This document shows positions 1-5,877 of a stretch of DNA of 6,620 nucleotides, one piece after another. Source of the DNA: Chitinophagales bacterium (GTDB lineage Bacteria > Bacteroidota > Bacteroidia > Chitinophagales > UBA10324); contig JACCZZ010000282.1 in the NCBI GenBank assembly GCA_013695715.1, positions 1-6,620 on the forward strand, in the 5' to 3' direction. Made by a program: the position numbers and the translations under genes. The first letter of the stretch is position 1. Every line of letters starts with the position of its first letter. Below the pieces are notes generated by a model, which searched no databases, was not told the DNA's origin, and saw only the letters and a list, made by a program, of their open reading frames with translations.

Positions 1-597
1 CTCGTAAGAGATTCTGATAAAGTATTGTTAGTAGGTGAAGCTACAAATGGCGAAGAATTAATGACTGTTGTCAAATCTAAGAATCCGGATGTGGTATTGA
101 TGGATATAAACATGCCTAATATGAATGGTATTGAGGCAAGTAAGAAAATCAAAGCTGCTTTCCCTCATATGAAAATACTTGGACTGACTATGTCTGATGA
201 CGCTATCTCAGTTTCGGAAATGATGCGCGCAGGAGCATTAGGCTATCTTCTAAAAACCACGGGTAAAGCTGAATTAATAAATGCCATCTCCACGGTCTTT
301 CAGGGTGAAAAATATCTTAGCAATGAGATGTCAATGAAGCTGATTGAGAAAATGTTTGATGACAAGGAAAAAGACGAAATATCCCGTATCCCTCGTAAAG
401 CTGAGATCACAAGGCGCGAACTGGACATCATTCGCCTCATTGCAGAAGAGATGACAAATGCCGAGATCGCTAAAAAACTTAATAACAGTCCGATGACTAT
501 TATTACACACAGGAAAAATTTATTGAGAAAGCTCGGTGTAAAAAACACTGCCGGTCTTGTAAAATATGCTGTGCTTAATGGTCTGCTGGAGTCATAG
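1..597 (+). CDS. NarL/FixJ-family response regulator, 5'-truncated by the window edge
   Basis: Two-component response regulator that would receive a phosphoryl group from a histidine kinase and bind DNA. The frame is open from base 1, so the true start lies upstream; 198 residues are visible and roughly 15-25 N-terminal residues, including the early acidic pair of the receiver domain, are missing. Seen in the fragment: the phospho-acceptor Asp at residue 35 (LMDINMP, codon 103-105), the conserved Thr at 63 (LGLTMSDD) and the conserved Lys at 85 (YLLKT), so the receiver looks active. A linker follows, then a C-terminal LuxR-type helix-turn-helix from about residue 135 (ITRREL, NAEIAKKL, THRKNLLRKLGV). 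The stop is TAG at 595-597. The TTG at 25 is not a credible start because it would remove the first beta strand and helix. The target genes and partner kinase cannot be told from this window. Confidence 0.95.
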   Translation, partial: LVRDSDKVLLVGEATNGEELMTVVKSKNPDVVLMDINMPNMNGIEASKKIKAAFPHMKILGLTMSDDAISVSEMMRAGALGYLLKTTGKAELINAISTVFQGEKYLSNEMSMKLIEKMFDDKEKDEISRIPRKAEITRRELDIIRLIAEEMTNAEIAKKLNNSPMTIITHRKNLLRKLGVKNTAGLVKYAVLNGLLES

Positions 598-764
598 CCA
601 GGATCATCATATATAATTTCCTTAAAAAATAGTTTACCTGACTCGTATCAGCAGAATCCATATTTGCAAATGCAATTTATTGGAAGTTAGCTTGCGAACA
701 TGCTTTCTTGTAATCCAGCTAAAACTTACTGATAAAAATTTTTTAAGAAATTACAAAAATTGAC

Positions 765-772
765 TATATTTG
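765..772 (+). promoter_or_regulatory. Bacteroidota-type -7 promoter box (TATATTTG) for the structured RNA
   Basis: TATATTTG matches the Bacteroidota primary-sigma -7 consensus TAnnTTTG at every fixed position. The run of T at 739-744 is the nearest candidate for the -33 element, but it is not a clean TTG. Transcription would start at about 777-780, roughly 20 nt before the first base of the paired RNA core at 799. The box is seen; promoter activity is inferred. Confidence 0.5.
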
Positions 773-777
773 GTTGA

Positions 778-905
778 TCTTTTTGAGTACTCAAAATTGC
801 CGCTCAGGTAACCTCCGTGTCTGGAAAGTTTTTGGTGTTTTACTTTCCGGCAAATCAGAGATTATTCCCCCTTGGAGGACTTGAGCGGCTTCTTCATAGA
901 TTTTC
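778..905 (+). ncRNA. structured small RNA, probable 6S-like (6S-Flavo type) RNA
   Basis: The paired core spans 799-889. Bases 799-809 pair with 879-889 over 11 bp, including one G-U. A two-base AA bulge (810-811) follows, and then 812-816 (CCTCC) pair with 874-878 (GGAGG). Inside this closing stem is an asymmetric open region, 817-820 on the left and 851-873 on the right. An apical hairpin of 9 bp pairs 821-829 with 842-850 around a 12-nt loop. A long closing stem, a large internal bubble and an apical stem are the layout of 6S RNA, which imitates an open promoter and sequesters RNA polymerase holoenzyme. A short form of it, 6S-Flavo, is known in the Bacteroidota. An upstream TATATTTG box and a T-rich tail support the plus strand. 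The 5' and 3' ends are estimates. The fold is seen; the 6S identity is inference. A different structured RNA or a cis-acting leader remains possible. Confidence 0.55.
781..796. repeat. 16-bp perfect palindrome TTTTGAGTACTCAAAA
   Basis: TTTTGAGTACTCAAAA reads identically on both strands. It sits 8 bp downstream of the TATATTTG box and directly in front of the closing stem of the structured RNA, at or just after the predicted transcription start. It could be a dyad operator bound by a dimeric regulator. Alternatively it could form a 5'-end RNA hairpin of 6 bp with a GUAC loop. Both roles are inferences; only the symmetry is seen. Confidence 0.6.
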
Positions 906-909
906 CAGC

Positions 910-924
910 TTTTTTATTTTTTTT
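910..924 (+). terminator. T-rich tract, possible 3' end of the structured RNA
   Basis: Fourteen of fifteen bases are T, with a single A at 916. The tract lies about 20 nt after the closing stem of the RNA (ends at 889). No strong hairpin abuts the T-run directly, so this is not a textbook intrinsic terminator. The RNA closing stem itself may serve as the upstream structure. Confidence 0.3.
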
Positions 925-971
925 GTGAATGCCCGCCTCGAAGCTTCTTTTACTTACTGTATACATTTAGC

Positions 972-979
972 TATTTTTG
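972..979 (+). promoter_or_regulatory. candidate -7 promoter box (TATTTTTG) for tRNA-Leu and the tig operon
   Basis: TATTTTTG fits TAnnTTTG exactly and lies about 98 bp upstream of the tRNA. No convincing TTG -33 element is seen at the expected distance. A second, closer candidate is TATTATTG at 1039-1046 (one mismatch), which has a TTG at 1013-1015 at 23-bp spacing. One of the two probably drives the tRNA and perhaps the genes downstream; the sequence does not decide which. Confidence 0.3.
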
Positions 980-1076
980 CGCCTTCTCATTAAAATAGGA
1001 AGAGAATTACAATTGTCTTAGCGAAATTTAAGAACGCTTATTATTGTTAAGAGAGTAACAAAACTTGAAACATAAA

Positions 1077-1158
1077 GCGGATATGGCGTAATTGGTAGCC
1101 GCGCCAGACTTAGGATCTGGTGCCGTAAGGCGTGGGGGTTCGAGTCCCTTTATCCGCA
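1077..1158 (+). tRNA. tRNA-Leu (anticodon UAG)
   Basis: This is a complete class II cloverleaf of 82 nt. The acceptor stem pairs GCGGATA (1077-1083) with TATCCGC (1151-1157), and the discriminator base is A1158. The anticodon stem is CCAGA/TCTGG (1104-1108 with 1116-1120), enclosing loop CTTAGGA with anticodon TAG at 1111-1113, which reads CUN leucine codons. A long variable arm (TGCCGTAAGGCG) is as expected for leucine. The T loop is TTCGAGT on a stem with two G-U pairs. The 3' CCA is not encoded and must be added after transcription. Only 33 nt separate it from the tig start and no terminator lies between. Confidence 0.97.
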
Positions 1159-1191
1159 CATTATTAATCTTGTAAGTTTATAAAAGGTACA

Positions 1192-2529
1192 GTGAACATT
1201 ATACCCGAGCAAATAAACGATAATCACCTTAAGTTGGTAGTAAACGTAGAACCAGATGATTATCTTAATGACGTGGATGAGGAGATTAAGTCCTTGAGTA
1301 GAAAAATAACGATGAATGGCTTCAGACCTGGCAAAGTGCCTGTCGGACTAACAAAGAAATTTTATGGGAATTCTGTTTTAGCTGATCATCTTGATAAGCT
1401 AATAAATAGCACTTTAAGTAATTACATAAAAGAAAAGGATTTACAAGTGCTGGGGCAGCCATTGCCTTATGAGGTAAAACATCAGCAGATTAATGTTTTA
1501 CGTCCTGAACCCTATGACTTTGGATTTGAACTTGGCTTGATTCCGGTTTTTGAGTTGCCTGACCTGGAACATATAACTTTTGAAAAGAAATTATTGCATG
1601 TTACAGATAAAATGATAGAAGAGGAGATAGACAGGCTGTGTGCAAGGTATGGTGAGCGTTCCAATCCTGACGTAATCGGCGACGGTGATATTGTTTATGG
1701 TGAATGGAAAGAATTGAATGATAATGGTGAGCTCAAGGAAAATGGAATTTCTTCCACTTCATCCTTTTCCATAAAATTGGTAAAAGACGATGGTTCAGCA
1801 CAGTTGTTAAAAAAACTTAGCAAGAATGAAGCTGTTGAAATCAATGTGAGAACAGCTTTCAGCAATGACATGGAATTAATCATCCATAGCATTCTGAAAA
1901 CAGATCATAATACGGCGGGACAAATGAATGAGCGGTTCCGTTTTACGCTTTTGAACATTACACATATTGACAAGGCCGCATTGAATCAACAACTATTTGA
2001 TCTGGCCTTTGGTAAGGCTGAAATAAATTCAGAGGACGAATTAAGAAGCCGCGTAAAGAGTGATCTGGAAAATGAATATCTGAAATATACGAGCTCAAAA
2101 CTTGACCGCGCAATTCAAGAGTATCTTCTTAACCATACCAACATGAGCTTACCCGTTGAGTTTCTTCGTAAACTTATTAATTCAAATAAGGAAGGAGCAG
2201 AGGATATCACCGAACAGCAAATGAATCAACACATGAATCAGGTAAAGTGGGACTTAATTCATGATAGGATGGTGCGTGAAAACGAACTATCTGTTGCCAG
2301 AGAGGAATTGATAGATTATACAAAATTAGACATACTCAATTATTACAAAAATGAAATGTCTGAAGATGAAGAAGCATTAAGCAGGTTAGTAAACTCTTTA
2401 TTGAATGATGAAAAATACGTTCGTCGCATCAGTGACCAGGTTCTGAACGATAAAGTATTTGAATTGTTGAAATCAAAAATTTCTATTGAGGAGAAAGCCG
2501 TAGATCTTCACGAGTTTTACCATCATTAA
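1192..2529 (+). CDS. tig: trigger factor, ribosome-associated chaperone
   Basis: Cytoplasmic chaperone that docks at the ribosome exit tunnel and shields nascent chains. It has 445 residues, the usual length for the family. The N-terminal ribosome-binding domain carries the signature loop GFRPGKVP at residues 43-50, followed by a conserved YGxSVLAD helix and the LGQPLP turn near 87-92. The link to the next domain has the family pattern DFGFELGLIPVFEL (109-122). An FKBP-like peptidyl-prolyl isomerase domain begins around GDGDIVYGEW (163-172) but is divergent, so isomerase activity is uncertain. The rest, from about 260, is the helical C-terminal substrate-binding region. The start is GTG, chosen because the usual MN-(x)-E...LK.V.V opening begins exactly there. 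No Shine-Dalgarno sequence is seen, which is normal in Bacteroidota. It is the first protein gene of tig-clpP-clpX, ends in TAA and lies 20 nt before clpP. Confidence 0.97.
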   Translation: MNIIPEQINDNHLKLVVNVEPDDYLNDVDEEIKSLSRKITMNGFRPGKVPVGLTKKFYGNSVLADHLDKLINSTLSNYIKEKDLQVLGQPLPYEVKHQQINVLRPEPYDFGFELGLIPVFELPDLEHITFEKKLLHVTDKMIEEEIDRLCARYGERSNPDVIGDGDIVYGEWKELNDNGELKENGISSTSSFSIKLVKDDGSAQLLKKLSKNEAVEINVRTAFSNDMELIIHSILKTDHNTAGQMNERFRFTLLNITHIDKAALNQQLFDLAFGKAEINSEDELRSRVKSDLENEYLKYTSSKLDRAIQEYLLNHTNMSLPVEFLRKLINSNKEGAEDITEQQMNQHMNQVKWDLIHDRMVRENELSVAREELIDYTKLDILNYYKNEMSEDEEALSRLVNSLLNDEKYVRRISDQVLNDKVFELLKSKISIEEKAVDLHEFYHH

Positions 2530-2549
2530 AACAAAAAATAGACGATACA

Positions 2550-3245
2550 ATGTTTCAAAATGAATTTAAAAAATATGCTGTTCGGCATGTAGGAATGAAT
2601 AGTATGCATCTAGAAGATTATATGCGTAAGTCTGTCACAAATCTTACTCCATACATTATTGAAGAGCGGCCGTTGAATGTAGCCTCCATGGATGTATTCT
2701 CAAGGCTTATGATGGATCGCATTATCTTTCTTGGCGAAGGCATCAACGATTATGTTGCCAATGTAATTCAGGCACAATTACTTTTTCTTGACTCAGTTGA
2801 TACAAAACGAGACATTCAAATTTATGTGAACAGCCCGGGAGGCTCAGTTTATGCTGGTTTAGGAATTTATGATACCATGCAATATATAAATCCCACTGTG
2901 GCAACTATCTGTACAGGCATAGCTGCTTCAATGGCTGCTGTGCTGTTATGTGCCGGCGCAAAAGGCAGTCGGACGGGATTAAAGCATTGTCGTGTAATGA
3001 TTCATCAGCCATTAGGCGGTGCTGAAGGACAAGCCAGCGATATAGAGATAATGGCTAAGGAAATTGTAAAGACAAAAAGAGAACTCTATGAAATAATAGC
3101 ACTTCATACAGGTCAGCCTTTTGAGAAGGTAGAAAAGGATTCAGATCGTGATTACTGGATGAAGGCAGAAGAAGCCAAGGATTATGGAATGATAGATGAA
3201 GTACTGTTGAGGGGAAAGGATAAAAAGGAACCTCTCAAAAAGTAA
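2550..3245 (+). CDS. clpP: ATP-dependent Clp protease proteolytic subunit ClpP
   Basis: Serine peptidase that forms a double heptameric barrel and degrades proteins threaded in by ClpX. The whole catalytic triad is present: Ser127 (AASMA), His152 (RVMIHQP) and Asp201 (DSDRDYWM). The oxyanion/substrate-binding segment [10 protein letters not shown] (94-103) and the handle-region motif [12 protein letters not shown] (161-172) are intact. At 231 residues it is about 25-30 longer than enterobacterial ClpP. The extra length is an N-terminal segment before the TPYIIEE motif (33-39), as is usual for Bacteroidota, probably a propeptide removed by self-processing. The C-terminus is lysine-rich. The start is an ATG after an A-rich leader. 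It lies 20 nt after tig and 46 nt before clpX, so the three genes are probably one transcript. Confidence 0.99.
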   Translation: MFQNEFKKYAVRHVGMNSMHLEDYMRKSVTNLTPYIIEERPLNVASMDVFSRLMMDRIIFLGEGINDYVANVIQAQLLFLDSVDTKRDIQIYVNSPGGSVYAGLGIYDTMQYINPTVATICTGIAASMAAVLLCAGAKGSRTGLKHCRVMIHQPLGGAEGQASDIEIMAKEIVKTKRELYEIIALHTGQPFEKVEKDSDRDYWMKAEEAKDYGMIDEVLLRGKDKKEPLKK

Positions 3246-3291
3246 TGAACGGAAGCTGCTGAGGTTATGTTTAGCTAATATTCAATTAATT

Positions 3292-4524
3292 ATGAAAAAG
3301 ACACCTGAAAAATGCTCGTTTTGTGGCAAGAGGAAAGAGGATACTCTCATCCTGATTTCTGGGCAAGACGCATATATCTGCGAAGGGTGTGTTGAGCAGG
3401 CTCTATCCATTATTGATGAGGAGCTTGGTGATCGGAAGCAGTCGGGTGAATTTACATCTCACCCTGATTTCAAGATTCCACAAGAAATCAAGAATTTTTT
3501 GGATCAATATGTAATAGGGCAGGATGATGCCAAAAAGGTACTTTCTGTTGCTGTTTACAACCATTATAAGCGGCTTAATCATGTAGGTAAAGATGATGTG
3601 GAGATTGAGAAATCAAACATTTTGATGGTGGGCGACACAGGAACGGGTAAAACACTTTTAGCCAGAACGATTGCTCGTTTCCTAAATGTTCCTTTTGCCA
3701 TTGTGGATGCTACAGTGTTTACTGAGGCTGGATATGTTGGTGAAGATGTAGAGAGTATCTTAACCCGGTTGCTTCAGGCATGTGATTATAACATTCCTGC
3801 GGCAGAAAAAGGAATTATTTATATTGATGAGATAGATAAAATTGCCCGCAAGAATGACAATCCATCTATTACCCGTGATGTATCGGGTGAAGGCGTTCAA
3901 CAAGGATTGCTAAAATTGCTCGAAGGCACTGATGTGCTTGTGCCACCGCAGGGCGGAAGAAAGCATCCTGAGCAAAAAATGGTGAAGGTGAATACTACTC
4001 ATATTTTATTTATCTGTGGAGGAGCTTTTGAAGGCATTGACAGGATTATTGCAAAACGGCATAAAACCCATGTAATAGGTTTTAAATCTGACAAAGATCA
4101 CGACAAGCTTGATCGGGGAAATCTGATTCAATATGTTACTCCGCAAGACATCAAAGGGTTTGGATTGATTCCTGAATTGGTTGGTCGTGTTCCTATAGTA
4201 ACTTACCTTGAACCTTTGGATAAAATTTCCCTAAAGAGAATTCTCACCGAGCCTAAGAATGCATTGGTAAAACAGTATAAAAAACTGTTTGAGCTGGAGA
4301 ACGTTGCGCTTAGTTTTGATGATGATGCCCTTGATTTTATTGTTGACAAAGCAATTGATTATAAGCTTGGAGCAAGGGGCTTACGATCTATATGCGAAGC
4401 GATTATGACGGACGTGATGTTCACAATGCCCTCAAAAAAAGACATCAGGCAATTCACAGTAACATTACACCTGGCAGAAGAAAAAATCAATAAGTCGAAG
4501 CTGCGCCATCTAAAAGTTGCCTGA
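3292..4524 (+). CDS. clpX: ATP-dependent Clp protease ATP-binding subunit ClpX
   Basis: Hexameric AAA+ unfoldase that recognises degradation tags, unfolds substrates and passes them to ClpP. It has 410 residues, the normal length. In order: an N-terminal zinc-binding domain with four cysteines (C8, C11, C30, C33); Walker A GDTGTGKT (114-121); pore-1 loop GYVG (147-150); Walker B with Asp179-Glu180; the RKH substrate-gripping loop (223-225); the ClpP-docking tripeptide IGF (262-264); the arginine finger at Arg299 in LVGR; and sensor-2 Arg362 in GARGLR. All key residues are intact, and the IGF loop shows that this ClpX is built to work with ClpP. The start ATGAAAAAG follows an A/T-rich leader without Shine-Dalgarno. 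It is the last gene of the tig-clpP-clpX operon and ends in TGA. No obvious terminator follows. Confidence 0.99.
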   Translation: MKKTPEKCSFCGKRKEDTLILISGQDAYICEGCVEQALSIIDEELGDRKQSGEFTSHPDFKIPQEIKNFLDQYVIGQDDAKKVLSVAVYNHYKRLNHVGKDDVEIEKSNILMVGDTGTGKTLLARTIARFLNVPFAIVDATVFTEAGYVGEDVESILTRLLQACDYNIPAAEKGIIYIDEIDKIARKNDNPSITRDVSGEGVQQGLLKLLEGTDVLVPPQGGRKHPEQKMVKVNTTHILFICGGAFEGIDRIIAKRHKTHVIGFKSDKDHDKLDRGNLIQYVTPQDIKGFGLIPELVGRVPIVTYLEPLDKISLKRILTEPKNALVKQYKKLFELENVALSFDDDALDFIVDKAIDYKLGARGLRSICEAIMTDVMFTMPSKKDIRQFTVTLHLAEEKINKSKLRHLKVA

Positions 4525-4580
4525 TAATTTGAAAGTAAAGTCGCAGGTAAATAAGCATTAAACGATTATTTATTATTAGC

Positions 4581-5003
4581 ATAAGAAAGTGCTTCGCCAG
4601 CGTTTTATTCCTCTATTATCTATTGAACACTTGCAGCGTATCCGCTCAAACGGTGATATCAATAGATTCTGTTTCTTCAGTAAGTGATTTTGAAAACATA
4701 TCCATTGTAAAATTGAATGCTGATTCAAACGCCACAAGTATGCTGGTGTGGATCAAGAAGGAGATAAAGCCTCATCTTCATGCATCGCATTCAGAACATG
4801 TGTATGTGCTGCAGGGAACAGGTAAAATGCTTCTTGATAATAGAGTAATTGATATAAAAGAGGGTGATCTTGTTTTTATTCCACAAAATTCAGTTCATGC
4901 TGTGAGGGTAACCTCTGAACTTCCAATGAAAGTTTTATCTATTCAGGCGCCTGAATTTGATGGCAACGATCGTGTGCCCGTACCCGTAGATGTTACCTGG
5001 TAA
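4581..5003 (+). CDS. small secreted cupin-domain protein, probable ATA start
   Basis: Single-domain cupin, a small beta-barrel that usually binds a divalent metal. Read from ATA at 4581 it has 140 residues. Motif 1 is seen as HLHASHSEHVYVLQG, matching HxH(x)4E(x)6G, with ligands His65, His67 and Glu72. Motif 2 is GDLVFIPQNSVH, with the fourth ligand His106. The substrate and reaction cannot be told; such proteins range from isomerases to dioxygenases to simple binders. The first conventional start, TTG at 4623, would begin inside a signal peptide. Upstream in frame lie a basic n-region (RK), a hydrophobic core (FASVLFLYYLL) and an export cleavage site SVSA|QT, with no ATG, GTG or CTG and a stop at 4548-4550. 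I infer an ATA start, or an ATG damaged by mutation or sequencing error, and export to the periplasm. If the TTG is used, the product is a 126-residue protein with a truncated leader. The 3' end overlaps the convergent methyltransferase by 11 bp. Confidence 0.8.
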   Translation: MRKCFASVLFLYYLLNTCSVSAQTVISIDSVSSVSDFENISIVKLNADSNATSMLVWIKKEIKPHLHASHSEHVYVLQGTGKMLLDNRVIDIKEGDLVFIPQNSVHAVRVTSELPMKVLSIQAPEFDGNDRVPVPVDVTW

Positions 5004-5664
5004 AAGTACTTTTTTTGTATACGCCCGACTGAATGAACCCGTTCAAAAAAATTTTCTTTTCGATCTCAATTAACTGGAGTTGTTGAAAGATTTGCTCATA
5101 GGCTGGCAAATTGAATGCAGTAATTCCTGCAACTACTTGAAAAAAGCGATACATCAGCCAAATAAGTATGCGTTGGGAAATACTGGGTGTATGGAAAAAA
5201 TCTGCAAAAAGAAATAGTCCGTCATCTTTAAGATGGCTGAAAAGCGAAGTTGCAAACTCCATTCCCTCTTGCTGTTTCATGCAATCCAAAACGAAAAACA
5301 TGGTGATTGCATCATAGTTAACCAGGGGCACGTCCTTGTGGCTTCCACAAATAAAATGAACCCGATTAGTGAATGCAGCTTCAATTTTAGTTCGGGATAA
5401 GCTCACCATTTTTGAAGATGAATCGATGAAGTCGATTTTTAGCTCTTCGTGATGTTTCAGCAGGTAATTAAGAACGTTTCCTGTTCCACCACCCATTATC
5501 AGCAGATGGCCCTTTCGTGGAATGAAATGCAGAAACTGTTTTTTTGCTTTGATCAGGTTATTTCCAAATACCAGAAATGAAAGCTGATCATAGAGCGGGG
5601 CAATGATATTAAAGTTAGGTTTCAAAATTATCCATATACTGAACGAAGTTACAGATGAAAACAT
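4993..5664 (-). CDS. class I SAM-dependent methyltransferase, substrate unknown
   Basis: Rossmann-fold methyltransferase that would transfer a methyl group from S-adenosylmethionine. It has 223 residues from the ATG at 5664. An IAPLYDQLSFLVFG segment (21-34) precedes the fold and is typical of the UbiE-like/Methyltransf_11 type. Motif I is the glycine loop GGGTGN (58-63). An acidic Asp81 at the end of strand 2 (FIDSSSKM) should hold the SAM ribose. VNYDAITMFFVLD (115-127) is strand 4, and LKDDGLFLFADF follows. The C-terminal region (LIWLMYRFFQVVAGITA) is hydrophobic and may form a substrate or membrane-facing lid. Homologues of this layout often begin near the KPNFN segment, so the TTG at 5625 is a possible alternative start that would drop 13 residues. 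It stands alone on the minus strand, convergent with the cupin, so no pathway can be read from its neighbours. Confidence 0.85.
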   Translation of the reverse strand: MFSSVTSFSIWIILKPNFNIIAPLYDQLSFLVFGNNLIKAKKQFLHFIPRKGHLLIMGGGTGNVLNYLLKHHEELKIDFIDSSSKMVSLSRTKIEAAFTNRVHFICGSHKDVPLVNYDAITMFFVLDCMKQQEGMEFATSLFSHLKDDGLFLFADFFHTPSISQRILIWLMYRFFQVVAGITAFNLPAYEQIFQQLQLIEIEKKIFLNGFIQSGVYKKSTFTR

Positions 5665-5877
5665 AACTATTCAGTCCTTTAATTATGCTTCCTGCTTCGC
5701 GAATAATCTGCTTGCTCTTTTAATAATTCATCGTACTGACAAGCAAACCAATAAATATGAAAAGATAGTAAATTTAACCTAAGGCGTGGTTGTTAAGTAT
5801 TATTAGTAATTTCAATTTTTTAAAAGCAGGAAAATATCTTTTATCAATTATTACCAACGCTCATAAAAAACGACAGA

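Noticed and set aside
25..27. TTG as start of the response regulator
   Set aside because: The frame is open back to base 1, and starting here would remove the first strand and helix of the receiver domain. The gene is simply cut by the window edge.
300..548. Open frame on the minus strand, 82 codons
   Set aside because: It lies entirely inside the response regulator gene in antisense. The translated product is low-complexity hydrophobic/serine-rich with no recognisable domain, as expected for the complement of a real gene.
662..671. Palindrome ATTTGCAAAT after the response regulator
   Set aside because: It is ten A/T-rich bases with no associated promoter box or partner copy in the window; chance is a sufficient explanation.
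1695..1892. Open frame on the minus strand, 65 codons
   Set aside because: It is antisense within tig, with no motif and no leader; it is a shadow of the coding strand.
3266..3273. TATGTTTA as an internal promoter for clpX
   Set aside because: It matches TAnnTTTG except for the last base, has no TTG at the right distance upstream, and sits in a short operon spacer. In A/T-rich DNA this is expected by chance.
4525..4580. Intrinsic terminator after clpX
   Set aside because: No GC-rich hairpin followed by a T-run is visible. The end of the operon transcript cannot be placed from the sequence.
4617..4634. Lipoprotein lipobox (LLNTC) in the cupin leader
   Set aside because: Thr at -1 relative to Cys is a poor fit to the lipobox, whereas the V-S-A|Q site a few residues later is a good type I cleavage site.
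5623..5630. TAATTTTG on the minus strand as the methyltransferase promoter
   Set aside because: It is an exact TAnnTTTG match, but it lies inside the 5' end of the coding frame and overlaps the alternative TTG start, so transcription would begin downstream of either start codon.
5665..5877. Promoters in the 213-bp divergent gap between the methyltransferase and the haem/copper protein
   Set aside because: Only partial TAnnTTTG-like strings are present on either strand, none with a convincing partner element. Promoters must lie here or nearby, but I cannot place them.
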